From contig WBMV01007323.1 of the NCBI GenBank assembly GCA_013396655.1, positions 186,001 to 250,000 on the forward strand: a stretch of 64,000 nucleotides of DNA, given 5' to 3'. The notes under the pieces are model-generated. The model saw only the letters and a program-made list of their open reading frames with translations, searched no databases and had not been told where the DNA came from. The translations under genes and the position numbers were made by a program. This document shows, in pieces, positions 11,585-23,291 of the stretch. The stretch's first letter is position 1; each line of letters begins with the position of its first letter. The stretch is from Campylorhamphus procurvoides. Lineage: Eukaryota; Chordata; Aves; Passeriformes; Dendrocolaptidae.

Positions 11585-12610
11585 TGTAGTGGGTTGACAC
11601 TGTCTGGATGCCAGGTACCCGCTAAAGCTATTCTCTCCCTCCTCTCTGTGACTGGATGGAGAAGAGAAAAATCAACGAAGGATTCATGAGTTGAGATAAG
11701 AGCTGAGAGAGGTCACTTACTGATCACCATTACAGGAAAAAAACCCTCTAAGTTTGGATATTAATTATATTTATTACTAACAGGATCAGAGCAGAGGAAT
11801 GAGAAGGAAAATAATCTTAAAAGCATCTACCCCCCACCTCTCCTTCCTTCCAAGTTCTACCTCCTTCCCTTCAGCAGTGCAGGGAGATTGGGAATGGAGT
11901 TTATTCAGCTGCTGCTTCCCCGTGGTGCCCCTCCCACAGGAGACAGTCCTTCATAAACCTCTCCGGGGTGAGTCCATCCCACAGGCAACAGTTCTTTGCA
12001 AAACTGCTGTCACCTGGGTCACTTCTCCCTGGTGTGCAGTCCTTCAGGAATAAGTTGCTCCAGCATGGGTTCCTCACAGAACCACAAATCCTACAATGGA
12101 AAACCTGTCCAGCGGGGGCTTCTCTCTCCATGGGCCGCAGGTCCCTGCTGGGACCCTGCTCCATCATGTGGTCACATCCATCTGCTCCAGAATGTGTTCC
12201 TCGACGGGCTGCAAGTGGATTCTGTGCCCCCGTGGACCCCCATGGGCTGCAGGGGCACAGCTGCTCCACCATGGGCTGCACCATGGGCTGCAAGGGAACC
12301 TCAGCTCTGCCACCTAGAGCACCTTCTACCTCTCTTTCTGCACTGACCTTGGTGTCTACATTGTTATTCACATATTCTCACTCCGCTCTTTGCTGTTTCT
12401 TTCCCTTCTTAATGTGTTATCACAGAGGTGTTACTATCACTCCTGATTGGGTGGGCCATGCCGAGTGGCAGGTCTACCCTGGAGCTGGAGCTGGCTGGCA
12501 TTGGCTCTGCAGGACATGGGGGAGAGGCTTCTGGCAGCTTCTCGCAGAAGCCACACCTGTAGCCCCCCCCCTCCCCCGCTACCTAGACCTGGCTACAGAA
12601 GCCCAATACA
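11585..12610 (-). mobile_element. Long avian ERV LTR (minus strand), about 1.03 kb
   Basis: On the minus strand the element begins TGTATTGGGCTTCTG at 12610 and ends CAACCCACTACA at 11585. The text matches an LTR family I recall as widespread in birds, with a GC-rich centre made of diverged repeats. CATGGGCTGCA occurs at 12241, 12270 and 12282. A minus-strand AATAAA (complement TTTATT at 11770-11775) sits where an LTR polyadenylation signal is expected. The GC-rich body keeps frames open on both strands, including 223 codons at 11968-12639 and 156 codons on the minus strand, but neither resembles Gag, Pol or Env. The immediate 5-base flanks (ACCTT, ACTCT) do not match; a 7-bp AAAACCT occurs at 11577-11583 and 12617-12623, a few bases outside the ends, and may be coincidence. 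Confidence 0.8.
11770..11775 (-). promoter_or_regulatory. Candidate LTR polyadenylation signal AATAAA
   Basis: The complement of TTTATT reads AATAAA on the sense strand of the 11.6-12.6 kb LTR, about 190 bases before its 3' end. Position and sense fit an R-region signal. Function is not shown. Confidence 0.5.
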
Positions 12611-13128
12611 ACTCTCAAAACCTGCTTATTGACATTTAGTTTCAGAAAACAGCATGAATGGGCTTAGAAAGCAAACGCTTTCAGGAATGGTGAACACAAC
12701 TGAGAAAAACTTCTCCACTAATAAGGCATTGCCACTGTTGAATGTATTGATTAAGAGGGAAAAGCATATTTGGGGTATATAGAAGTACACAGCCAATTCC
12801 TATCTATCACGTCTTTTAGGTAATTCATCTTTCAAAAACTAAGTAGCTGTGCATTGTAGGAGTTACAGGTCCCATAACCGTAGTCATGAAATTTAATGCA
12901 TATTCTCATCTATCCACAATCTACTACATGAGATATGTTAAATAGGATAGACCTGAATTATTTTCTTGGAATAAACAGTATGGTAACTTAGTATTCTATT
13001 TTTCTTGTGGAATCATTTGCAAAATGAGACAAATTGCTAAACAATAATTTGAAAATGTTTATCCTGGGCTTTTTTTAGGGCATAGAAAATTTTTGTTGAT
13101 GAGGTTATAGAACAATTTAACTTCTTGT

Positions 13129-13148
13129 CTGGTCATAAACATGACCAG
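13129..13148. repeat. Perfect inverted repeat CTGGTCAT-AAAC-ATGACCAG
   Basis: Eight-base arms around a 4-nt spacer. The arms contain GGTCA and TGACC, the core half-site of nuclear receptors, in inverted orientation with a 6-nt gap between the cores. Such spacing is not the classic 3-nt oestrogen-receptor element. Could be a small hairpin or chance. Confidence 0.6.
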
Positions 13149-15202
13149 TCACTTTTGGCAGATGCTGCGATGTGTATGTATATGCTGTGTATGTTCCCTC
13201 ACTGGCAAAATGGAAAGTTTTGAAAGAGGAATGATGAAGAATGAATAAAGAACAACCATGCTTTCAGGTAGGAAGTTTTGGACAAATTATATGTGTTAGA
13301 ATTTATTAAACTTTCAAGAATTGCAAACATTTTTCATGAATAAGCCATCATAGCACACATTAACCTTGAGTGCTATGACCCTATGAATAACAGTAAAGTG
13401 CAACTGCCATTTATTTCTGTAGTATTTATTCAGTAGCAAAAAGTCTCCAGGTTATGGAAGAAGAACAAACAGCTTATTTGAACCATGCCAATAAGGTTTA
13501 AATTTCATTACAATCTTTGATACACCAGTAAATTGCAATAAATACTGAAGGACTGCTGGAGAGCACAAAAATAAATTACACAGAAACACTTTTTTCTTAT
13601 TCATATAAACCAAATACAATATTGCACTGATGTGCTTAAAACAATAATCACAGAGATATGTTTTCAAATTTTTTTAATGAAGTATCAACGTTTTCTATAA
13701 GTCAAATTCCTTCTAATTTTGGTCCTTCTCAGGTCACAATCATTCCAGAAAATAATAATAAAAAATAATTACAATGGGTGAAAAAACCTCACATGTCCAA
13801 CGTTTTTACTAAGTGACTTTGTTAGAAAAAACTGTGGAATCAAAGAGTTTTAATGGACCACAGGAGATATGGACAGATTACTTAAACTTTTGCATTACTG
13901 TTTGGGCTTTAGCAATATTTCATTTACACATAATACCCTCTTCTAGAACTCTGTTTTATTCAGAGAAGGCAAACTAAATTTGAAGCGACAGGTATTTGTG
14001 TAGCAAACTTAAGAATGACAATCTTTCAGCTGCAGTAAAAAAGCCAGGTAGAAGGAGTAATTAGGGGGCTGTATAAAACAATGTTATGGTGTAAACAGAA
14101 ATGAAATATATTGCTTTAAATAATTTTACAGTTCTCATATTTTAAAGCCATCTCTACAAAAATAGGCAGATTATGTGAAATCATTCTTCCGTCAGTGGAA
14201 AAACCAATTTAGATCTCTCTTTTAAAACTAAACATTTAAGGATAAATACTACAACTGATTTCCTAACACTATTGAGGCAGATTCTGTCTGTCTATATAAA
14301 TGGGACTTTCTACAGTCCGTTGTATCAGTGTCCAGCTTACTGTGTGATACAAAGTACTTCTCATTATTTCTTCCTTTGTCTACTACTGTATCATCTGACA
14401 ATTTAGTTATTGAGAGCTTCATGTTCCTTCTAGATAATCAAGAAAAAGTTGCATAACCTCTTTCTCGGTAACCTCGGCAGAAGCCCACTGTGGGCATTTG
14501 TACTATGTTTAGTTAGAACTCACTATGAACCAGTCATGTTTGGATGTTACTAAGCTAATTGTTAATCTGCTTACTCTGTGTTCTACTGATATTGGACATC
14601 ATAAGATTTTAAATCAGGATTCCATGCTGTACTAAGTCAACAACCTTACAGAATTATATAATATACATCTTCTCTACATTTGCATTTATTATTCAGTGTC
14701 CATACTTATTAGACAAAGAAGTATCCCCTGAGCCAAACCATTCTTTTCACCAGTTTTCAATAAAACTTGAAGATAAACTTTCTACCACTCTTTAATTCTT
14801 TGAAGATTAAGATCTGTCTCATTTTTTGCAAACTCTTGCTCATGAACAGTAGAATAGCTGAAATGAAGTGACTTAGATCACACACTGCTTCAGTGCTACT
14901 GACACAGAATTAATACTTTCCCATTTCAAAGATTCTACACTAACACCAGTCTTTCTCTGAAATGATTGCCAAATTCATTTTCCAAAGACACTTGAATTCG
15001 AAGTTGCTTACAGTTGTTTTAGAAATAGGAGAGGAGGTGAAATACTTTGAATACATTATGGCTGAGCTTTGCATACACACTGTACAGATGTTTTTTACTG
15101 CTGAAGAGTGATTGTATAAAAATAAGGGCACAGGAGAGGATTTAGCTTCTGTCTTTCATTAGCACTGCAGAATCTCAGACTATGAGAAATACTTGACACT
15201 AC

Positions 15203-15256
15203 TAGTTAAAATAAAAATAAATAGTTAAAATAAAATAAAATAGTTTAAAATAACTA
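15203..15256. repeat. 19-bp A/T-rich minisatellite, 2.8 copies
   Basis: Units begin TAGTTAAAATAAA at 15203, 15222 and 15241, an exact 19-bp period; the third is partial and diverged. CTAG borders both sides. Confidence 0.8.
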
Positions 15257-16829
15257 GACTTTCTTTGAGATGCTGAGAAAATAGCTCTAGCCCTTGGAAC
15301 TATGTCTTCCAATATAGACCAAGGGAGAAGGAAAAAACAGCCAAGTCATCTTCCACAGGCACCTCCCCCGCTCCAGTCAGACAGAACCCACAAACTGCAG
15401 GTATAAACTTTCCCCTGCAGCTGCTCTCTTCTGCTTCCAGAGAAACTTATTCAAGAGATGAAGGCACATATGTGCAGACACATATGGAGACACACACAAT
15501 ACTGTGTGAATTTTGATGGAATAAATAGATCTAGCAAGTGAAAGGTGTTTTCATAGCCCTATTGTACCATGTTGAAGGCTTGGCTTTAGAGACAATACCT
15601 CAGTATGCTTAATCCTATAACAAAAACAGCACTTGGGCCAAGACTGAAAATGTAGTAAGCAAAAGAGAAAAGGAACCAAAACAAAGATGCAATTTAACTA
15701 GAAATTTAAATGCAGTGCTTTTTTGCACAACAAATAGATACGTTTTGGAGGTCGTTTTGTTGGACACAGAGAACTGTTAAAGCTTCTTACTTTGTTAAGC
15801 AATTCCAAGCAGTAAGAATTCTTTTTTTCAATTCTGAATTGGGAATATGATAATTTTTCTACCTTTGAAAAAATTAAAAGGCACAAAAGTAAAAAAAAAA
15901 AAGGGATACCAATGTTGGGGGAACTGCAGTTTAGAGTAGGTGCTTTCAGAACAAAATTGTCTGGGTCAAAAATGTGTGCTTCAGTTTCTGCTACCCTGGT
16001 CTTTCTTCCAGACTGAGAATAGAGTGGCTGGGCTAGTCAGGATTTTGCAATGATCCTGCTGTTTTACAACAATAACTGGAGCAGATGAACAAGGACATTT
16101 TATTGTGTTCTTTCAAGGTGATTGACTAAGTCTCAAAATCATCCAAAAGAGGGGAAGTTAAAGGTGAGTTACATGTTGCTATGTTTTGGTTTAGCATTTA
16201 GCATAATCCCATAAATCCAGGGGCTAGAATTTTGAGAACATTAGGTGCACATTAAACCTAAGAGATCTCGAAATTGCAGATGCGACATACCCTCTGTCAA
16301 ACGGAAATATCTCTTGGGTTTTTTTAAATCCAAAATAACTTCCAACCTGATGGAAATTCCATCTCTGTACATGCAGGAATCAAATATATGAATGAAAACT
16401 GGAATTTTCCCCTACACCTGTACAAAAATGTTGGAATGAATTTAAGGATAAGTTCTAAAGCCTACATAATGGAAAAAAATATCCTTGTACTTAGAAAGGG
16501 TTTTTGTGCCTGCACAGGCAGTGTCATGATTGACAGGCACATCATTTTTCTGAACATGAAAATGCTTAAAAATGTTGCTCTTGATGAGCAAAGTAGTCAC
16601 CATTCCCTTTTTACTAGATTGGAAAAGCTGAAGAAGATGGAGTCTGCAGAATTTGTTCTCAGTTTTGTTAAATCACTGAGTATTTTTGGCTCACAGTTAA
16701 TATTTCTCAAGAGATGTGTAATAGGAAGTAGACATGCACACACAGAAGTCCAGTTAAACTCCCAGTTTTATACTGAGCAGTAGATTTAACTGATATTTTC
16801 AACTGTCTGCTGTTTATCTCATTAGAAGG

Positions 16830-16856
16830 ATGTCACCCGGGGTGACATTGTCACCC
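16830..16856. other. Three alternating GTCACC half-sites at 9-bp period
   Basis: GTCACC (16832-16837), its reverse complement GGTGAC (16841-16846) and GTCACC again (16850-16855) are separated by exactly three bases each. The first two lie in an 8-bp-arm inverted repeat, ATGTCACC/GGTGACAT. The regular phasing suggests a multimeric protein site, but no known factor is matched with confidence. Confidence 0.6.
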
Positions 16857-19800
16857 TTGCACCATTGCTTTAGGACTGATTCAGAGCAAAGCAAATCTGC
16901 CTCTTCAGTACTATTGCTCTGTGCAGTACCTCAAATTTTCCTTAGAGGCTGCTCTATCTATAAAGTCTGCTTTGTGTAGTTTACATAGTCAGATGTTTTT
17001 GAAGACAGGATGGATATGGCTACAGATGGCAAGAACTGCACCTCTAAGAGAGGAATACCCCATGCTTTTCCAGACCTGTAGTTAAATGTGTGCTATAGTA
17101 TACAAGTTAGCATGCTACTGTAAAAATAAATATACCGCAGATGGGAAAATAGAACCATTTTGGGTAATACGTTTATATAATTTGGAAATGTAAAGAGCAC
17201 ATCTGGTACAGATGAACAGCAATCAGGAAGTTATGACGGGGAAAAAGGGAGAGAATGTTACAATCAATTGTGTTAAATGAGTTTTTCAAACAACCAAAGT
17301 TATGGCCCTTGGAGCCTGGGGAAGTGGTTTGTTCAAAGCACAGAGGAGGGTGGAATAAACCCAAGCCAAAGAATCTGCTTGGATCAAGATCCTGCTTGGT
17401 GAATGTAACGAAAAGGTCATTCACAAACCACTGCATTCTAAATGCAGATGGATTTGTGGATTACATTATCTGGAAACCTCAAAAGCAACGTAAATGAAAT
17501 ACAGCTTATTTTTGGCGAAAGGAACTGGCAAAAGAGGAGGTGGGTATATATGCATGTTGTGAGAACGTTATGTAAAATCTTTCCCACCATCGAGAAACAT
17601 ATTTCTGTGTATTTTGATTCTTTTGTTTAAAATACTCTGGTTTATTATTATTTGAAAAGTCTGTTTGCTTCCCTTGGATATACATTTTGTGGATTTCTTA
17701 TTGGATATTTAATCCCTTTAGAGTATAAAGGGAAGGTGAAGTTTCCTGACATTAGTGGCCAAGTGAAGCAAAAGGTTCAAAGCAAAACTATTGTGATGCT
17801 GACTGTAAATACCACAGTTAAGGCTCAGCTTAGATGACTGCCCCAAAGGTTTGCAGAATAACAGCAACAAAATGTTGTGGCCACCTTATTTGCAGACAAA
17901 ATCCAGCTTCTTCTATTACAGTTACTTAATTTGTTGGTCTGTACCTTTAACTGAACAAGATGAAAGCATAAGCAGCTGGATTAGTGTCTGCAATTCAAAT
18001 ATCGGAGCTCAAAGATAAATTTGATGACTGTTGATCACAAACAGTGAAGAAATGTTATTCTTTCAAAATGTCTTTTGATTTTAGAATATTAAAAAGAATA
18101 CAACAGCAAATAGCCATCTTTCAAAGGAAAGAAAACTGAAATAGAAACTTACAGCATCAGTCCAGACAAAGTGTCAAAGCAAACATTTTAAACAATGGTG
18201 ATAATGCACAATAAGAAAAAGCTATTCACTCAGAAAATATCTATTTATGTGGTATGAGGCTCTGGGGAAAGAAGCAGGTGACCATAAAAAGAAGTGCATT
18301 GTAACATATAAGCAGAAGAGAGCTGAGTTAAGGCTGAAAGGACATTCAAATTCTGGCGTTTCATGTATTATGGGCCCCTCATTTTATGACCATAACATTT
18401 AATAGGGGATTTTTCTACTAAAAAAGCAAATGAAGCCCTTCTACTCCATCCTTCCTTATTTCTCATTGAAATGCTACCCAGTGCATACAGAACTGAAGCA
18501 CAGAAATGCAAAAGATCAAAGCCACAGCTGGAAGGAGGAGGAAACAGATGGTTTTTTCCCACTTAGGAAAATTGTCCCAATTAAAAGAAAGTATTCACCA
18601 TAAATAGGGCTTAGAAGTTGAAATGTCACATTTTTCATAGACTGAAAGTTAAATGCATGATTCCTATTTAATTGAAGCAGGCTTCTATATAATTTTGAAG
18701 TGTTTCATTTTATTTCAGGTCATTTTAGTCTCTCAATCACAGTAAGCTTGAATTTTCAAATGAAAGCTTGTTATATGCCATAAACCCAAGATTTTCAATT
18801 TTGAAGAGGTCATTGTGGGCATCTACCATTTTGAAGATTTTTTCCCCAAACTTGTTGCTTTGTGAGAACCCTATGAAAGCAAGTTCTGTTCCTGTGAAAG
18901 ATATTCAATCCCACAAATTGGCTTTTGCCAAGAAAACAAAACAGTAAGGTCCAGCTAGGTCCTTCACATTCATGGCATGGACCTCTTCTGTATCTGCTGG
19001 TATTACTATTGTCTGCTTTGTGATTTTGTCATCTCCAGTACACGTTGTGTGTATTTCAAAGCTATTGATGAGAGTGCAAGCACTGCTGAGGGGCTGAATA
19101 GTTACAAAGGCTCCGCTTTTACCTTTTTAAGCCTCAACTCTTCGATCTCCAATAGCTCTCTCCCTTTTCTTCACCTTCCAGTCCATGTAAGGTGTTACAG
19201 CTCTCATAGTGTAATTGCCTTACTTCCTTTTTTCCTCCTCTCTTCATGGGATTCAGGGATAAAAACAAATAATAAGGGGGAAAAGCAATTATTTATAAAC
19301 AGACTGTGTAAACTAAAGGCCTAAAGAGGTATGCAGTCAACTTATGAAAAACAAATGTATTATTCTGTGTATTTTTTTGTGAATGAATAAATTTAAATTA
19401 ACTCACATAACACATACAGGATGCATAATCTTTCATTGCACTTACTAATTTCAATCAAGCACTGATGTTAACACCAACTTACTGACTGAGAAAGGAAAGA
19501 TTTACCTTGCTACATATATCACATATTTGTGTTCCAATTGGGATTTTGAAATAATTTTAATTCAAGATTCTTCTATAAACTGGAGGTTTACATCACATTA
19601 TCACTGTGCTACAAATTTCTGTACACAATATTCCCCAAAGCAGCTTTAACAACTGGAACATTTTCAAATGTGCAACTTCCATATTTTGTTGTCTGGCAAA
19701 TTGACAAAGGGTGTCTCCTCTGTATGAGGTGCAGGTGTGGGCTGGAGAGATCTTCAGAGGCAGTATTGCTGACCCAGTGTTTTGGTCTTATTTAATACCC

Positions 19801-22800
19801 TGTGACACAGAGCTTGACTGTACTTAACACTGTTCTTTCAGTGTCCAACACTTTACATTCATGTGAATAAGACAGACCAGGAGGCAACGAAGATAAGGTA
19901 CATGCCATTATCTCTGCCTTCCCTGAATTATCTTCCTTTGTATATTTTATTAAGATTATTGTAATGATATTATTTTCTCCTTTTATCCTCCCCTCTTCAT
20001 TAATATTGTATGACTCATTTTTATTTAGACTGTGAGAAGTGAAAGAGGTGAATTCTTCCTGTCAGTCTGCATAAAATCCAGCTACGGAGGGGAGGCTTAG
20101 AACCCCTTGGTGATTACTAAGGGTTCCACTGTTGACAGTACTGCCATTCAGAGCTTTCTGCTGTTCTTATTAACAGCATCCAAAAGGTCTACCGCATAAA
20201 CCCACACGTGCTCTGGTGCCAGCTTTTCAAGGGCTGACAGAAGAGTGGCATGGGTTCATATTGCTTTATTACCAAACACTGAGGCATTTGGGTGCTATGT
20301 GGAAAAGCAGATCTCTTATTTTGGCAGGATGGAGAATGATATGAAGATAGTCTGTGAAGAATGACATAAAAATCATTACTCACCTTTATCATAACTGAAA
20401 GCTTGGTAACTATTTCATCAATCACCAGCATCTTAAATGCCTGCCACCCTGAAAGGAAGAGGCTGATTCAGATTTTGCTTTTATGAAATATCCAGTCACC
20501 CGGAGACTTCTGCTTTATACTGGAGCAAGAAAAACACAGCTCGTGCTTCCTGCATGAGCTTCTCTTTGTGTACTTTTTGATGCTGCTGAACTCCAGCTCT
20601 CTTCTTCCTTACAAAAGTGTCCTTAGCTGCAATTGATTTCACATTTGTTACTGAATTTGGCTTGCTAAACTAGCAGCAAGCAAAGTTGAAACTAGTTGTC
20701 AGATACTGAATCAGCATTAGAGGCACTAATGCAGAAGTAACAATTAAGATGTAAGATGGCTGAAATCAGTGAGCTAAAGAAAGGAAAAGTGGTAAAATCA
20801 ACTTTATCTATTACTTCTCATGGACTTCACAGACTTCACTTTGTCAATAACATGAGCATTCACAACATGCAGTAAAAGTGCAGAGTACTTTATAGATGCC
20901 CTCCTTAAAAGGACTCATGCTCCAAAGAGTTTGATATTCAAAGAGATAATATTTTCTGGAAAATGTAGTGTAGAGACAGTGTGAATCTGAACAACTGAGA
21001 GATTGGTCCCAAGACTTTAGGAAGTTTGCACCTGCTTGCTTCATATGTATATATGTGCCTGAATTTAACTTATAGCTTTGATATTTTGATTTGTCCACTA
21101 CATGTTTAATTAAAAAGACAAAAAGGAGAAAAGAGGCATAAACCCAGAAAGCAGTCTAAGCCCTCTTCATCCAAGTAAACAAAGTACAGCAGTGTGTTAG
21201 TGCAAGGCAGCAGGTGCATCTCAGATTTAGTATAAGTAAAGGTGTAAGGTCAGACCTGTTACAATAAAAAAAACATTATCTTCATCTTCCATTATTATGT
21301 ACTGATACTTCTTTCTAAGAAAAGCATGCTTTTGCAGAAGGATAAACAATATACATTTTCACAAGGAGCCCTCAGAATTTCTGTGTCTCAAGAAGAGATT
21401 TATAACCACCCTGGGTATTCCTACCTTGCCATTCAAATTAGCTATCAATTTGATGGCTTTGCCTCTGTCTCCATGAAACATAGGTACCTATTAAACTAAC
21501 TCCTTGGAACAAGGTTTATATCCAACAATGCCTGCATTTTCTCCTAGCACCTTACCTTGGGTCTTTCCACAGGCTGGTATCAAATCCCTATAGTTTAGTA
21601 ACTATTTTTTCACAGTGAAAATTTTTGTTTTCCTCCAGCAGAAGTATTACGACATATTCCCTTGTGGTGTAAGATTAGTGGAACCCCCATTCAGGACAGT
21701 GATAATAACACTGCCCAAATTAATCCGAATGCAATTTGTCCCCACTACTTCACCCTTCATGTACAAATAAATCACACTTCCTTTTTAATCAGGTAGCAAT
21801 TCTGTACAGTTTATGCTCAATCTAAATGCTGCATGGAAGGTGCACATGGAAGGACTTCTACAAAAGCTGATGGAGGCTTTTGAATAAAATATATTTCCTT
21901 CTGTTATTTTATTCTCTTCACTGAGGGTTTTTTGCTTTCTTCCCTTTCACATTCCTCCCTCCTTGAAAGGGATATACAATCATGCTTATTAAAATGTGAG
22001 AAGAAAACTTTGGTAGAAGGAAAGTGGTGAACTTACACTTAACTCATTTTTTAAAAAATAAAAACCTGTTGTAGGTAAATTTTCAGATTAAAGCTGAGGA
22101 GGAGAGGAAAAAGGGAATAGAATATTATCAAAGAGAGAAAGAAAATTGAACTGACATTTTGGGGAAGTGATAAGGATTTGTAAACCCACAAGGAAAACTC
22201 ACCCCTCACTCAGACAATGTTCTAGGAATGTAGAGTCAACTTTCTATTCCAAGATCCTGTTTTCTCCTCATCAGTTTCATATAAAACAAAAAATATTTCT
22301 TCCTAATATTTTGCAAAGAACTGGGCTTTAAGAGCAGGCCAAGTGAGACTGTTTATTTCAATACATTGCTTTCAATAACTTGTATTTTATCTTCTGCAAT
22401 CAGAGTGATTTCTCTGATATGACAGTAGGGGACCCAACCTTTCCTCTCCAAGACCATAGGGGTCTGTAAGTGATTAAGTCCATGTGAAGTGCCTCTTGAA
22501 CTGCGCTGAAATCTGTGATTGAGGGCTTTTGTGTTAGCACTGAGCTCATGAAGCACCAGCATACATGTAGGATTCGGAAGCACTTAATTTTAAAAATGAG
22601 AGTTTTAAAAGCATGCTATATTCTGATGGATATTATTATTTTTTTAATTTTATTTTTCCTTCCCCCTGAATAATTCAGAATCACACTATAGTAAGGAAAG
22701 TGTATGGAGAATGTTTGCCACACAGCCTTCAACCTGCATTGCATAGAGAGAGTAAAGGCACAGATTTGCAAACAAACTAAATTTGCTGGTACATAACTGC

Positions 22801-23276
22801 AGAAACAATATTTAGTACAGCCTCATTTGATTGATAATCTAATTTGGATTTTAATTGCTCTCCAATCAATTAGTAAGATATGAGAAGTGTAAAGACTGTT
22901 GAGAAAAAATTGTGCCTCTTTCCTTGGTTTTATTGTAAGCAACACTCTTGTGGATCAGATCATTTGCCATGAGATTCTTCATCTTTACACTGTGGTCCAG
23001 TGAATACTTCCAGTGGTCACTGTTGATCCAGCTCCATATGAACAAGAGCTATGTTAATTTATAACAGTCAGAGATCTCCTGAATTAGGAAACCAGTTCAA
23101 TCAATGAAGTTTTCATAGTTCTGAATTTAAAAATAGCTTGCATTTGACATCTAAGAAAAGTTACTTAGATAATATTTTTTCCCCTTCAATCCAAAGTGCA
23201 CTGGACTTTCAAAAGCTGAACCTTATCTGAAAAACACACATTTTTTCCAGTCTTCTTTCAACATGGAATAGTTTGG
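16857..23276. other. Unique AT-rich non-coding sequence
   Basis: No exon, RNA gene or transposon recognised. Frames here are below about 115 codons and show no family resemblance. The stretch 22780-22890 is rich in homeodomain-type words, noted separately. Confidence 0.6.
22826..22873. promoter_or_regulatory. Cluster of PBX/HOX-like sites (candidate enhancer element)
   Basis: TGATTGAT (22828-22835) fits the PBX-HOX consensus TGATTNAT; TTAATTG (22851-22857) is a homeodomain core; CAATCAATTAG (22863-22873) is a second PBX/homeodomain site in the opposite orientation. Three sites in under 50 bases resemble vertebrate conserved non-coding enhancers, but AT-rich DNA gives such words by chance and conservation cannot be judged here. 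Confidence 0.3.
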
Positions 23277-23291
23277 GGGTGGGGGGGAGGG
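23277..23291 (+). other. Minimal-loop G-quadruplex motif
   Basis: The sequence GGGTGGGGGGGAGGG can be parsed as four G3 tracts separated by single-base loops (T, G, A), the pattern known to give very stable parallel quadruplexes. Two more Gs precede it (23275-23276). The surroundings are AT-rich, so it is isolated rather than part of a CpG island. Confidence 0.75.

Larger units (their letters stand above)
12611..16829. other. Unique AT-rich non-coding sequence
   Basis: Nothing recognisable as a gene. Contents: an inverted repeat at 13129-13148, an A/T-rich 19-bp minisatellite at 15203-15256, a 12-bp palindrome GCACATATGTGC at 15464-15475, and an open frame of 131 codons at 16388-16783 with no recognisable domain, signal peptide or repeat. 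Confidence 0.6.

Noticed and set aside
12563..12577. C9-T-C5 run as a G-quadruplex on the minus strand
   Set aside because: Cannot be split into four G3 tracts with loops; three tracts at most.
11968..12639. 223-codon open frame as a novel protein
   Set aside because: It lies within an LTR on the antisense strand, in GC-rich reiterated text, and shows no retroviral or cellular domain.
15464..15475. 12-bp palindrome GCACATATGTGC as a regulatory site
   Set aside because: Short palindromes of this kind are expected by chance in tens of kilobases; no other support.
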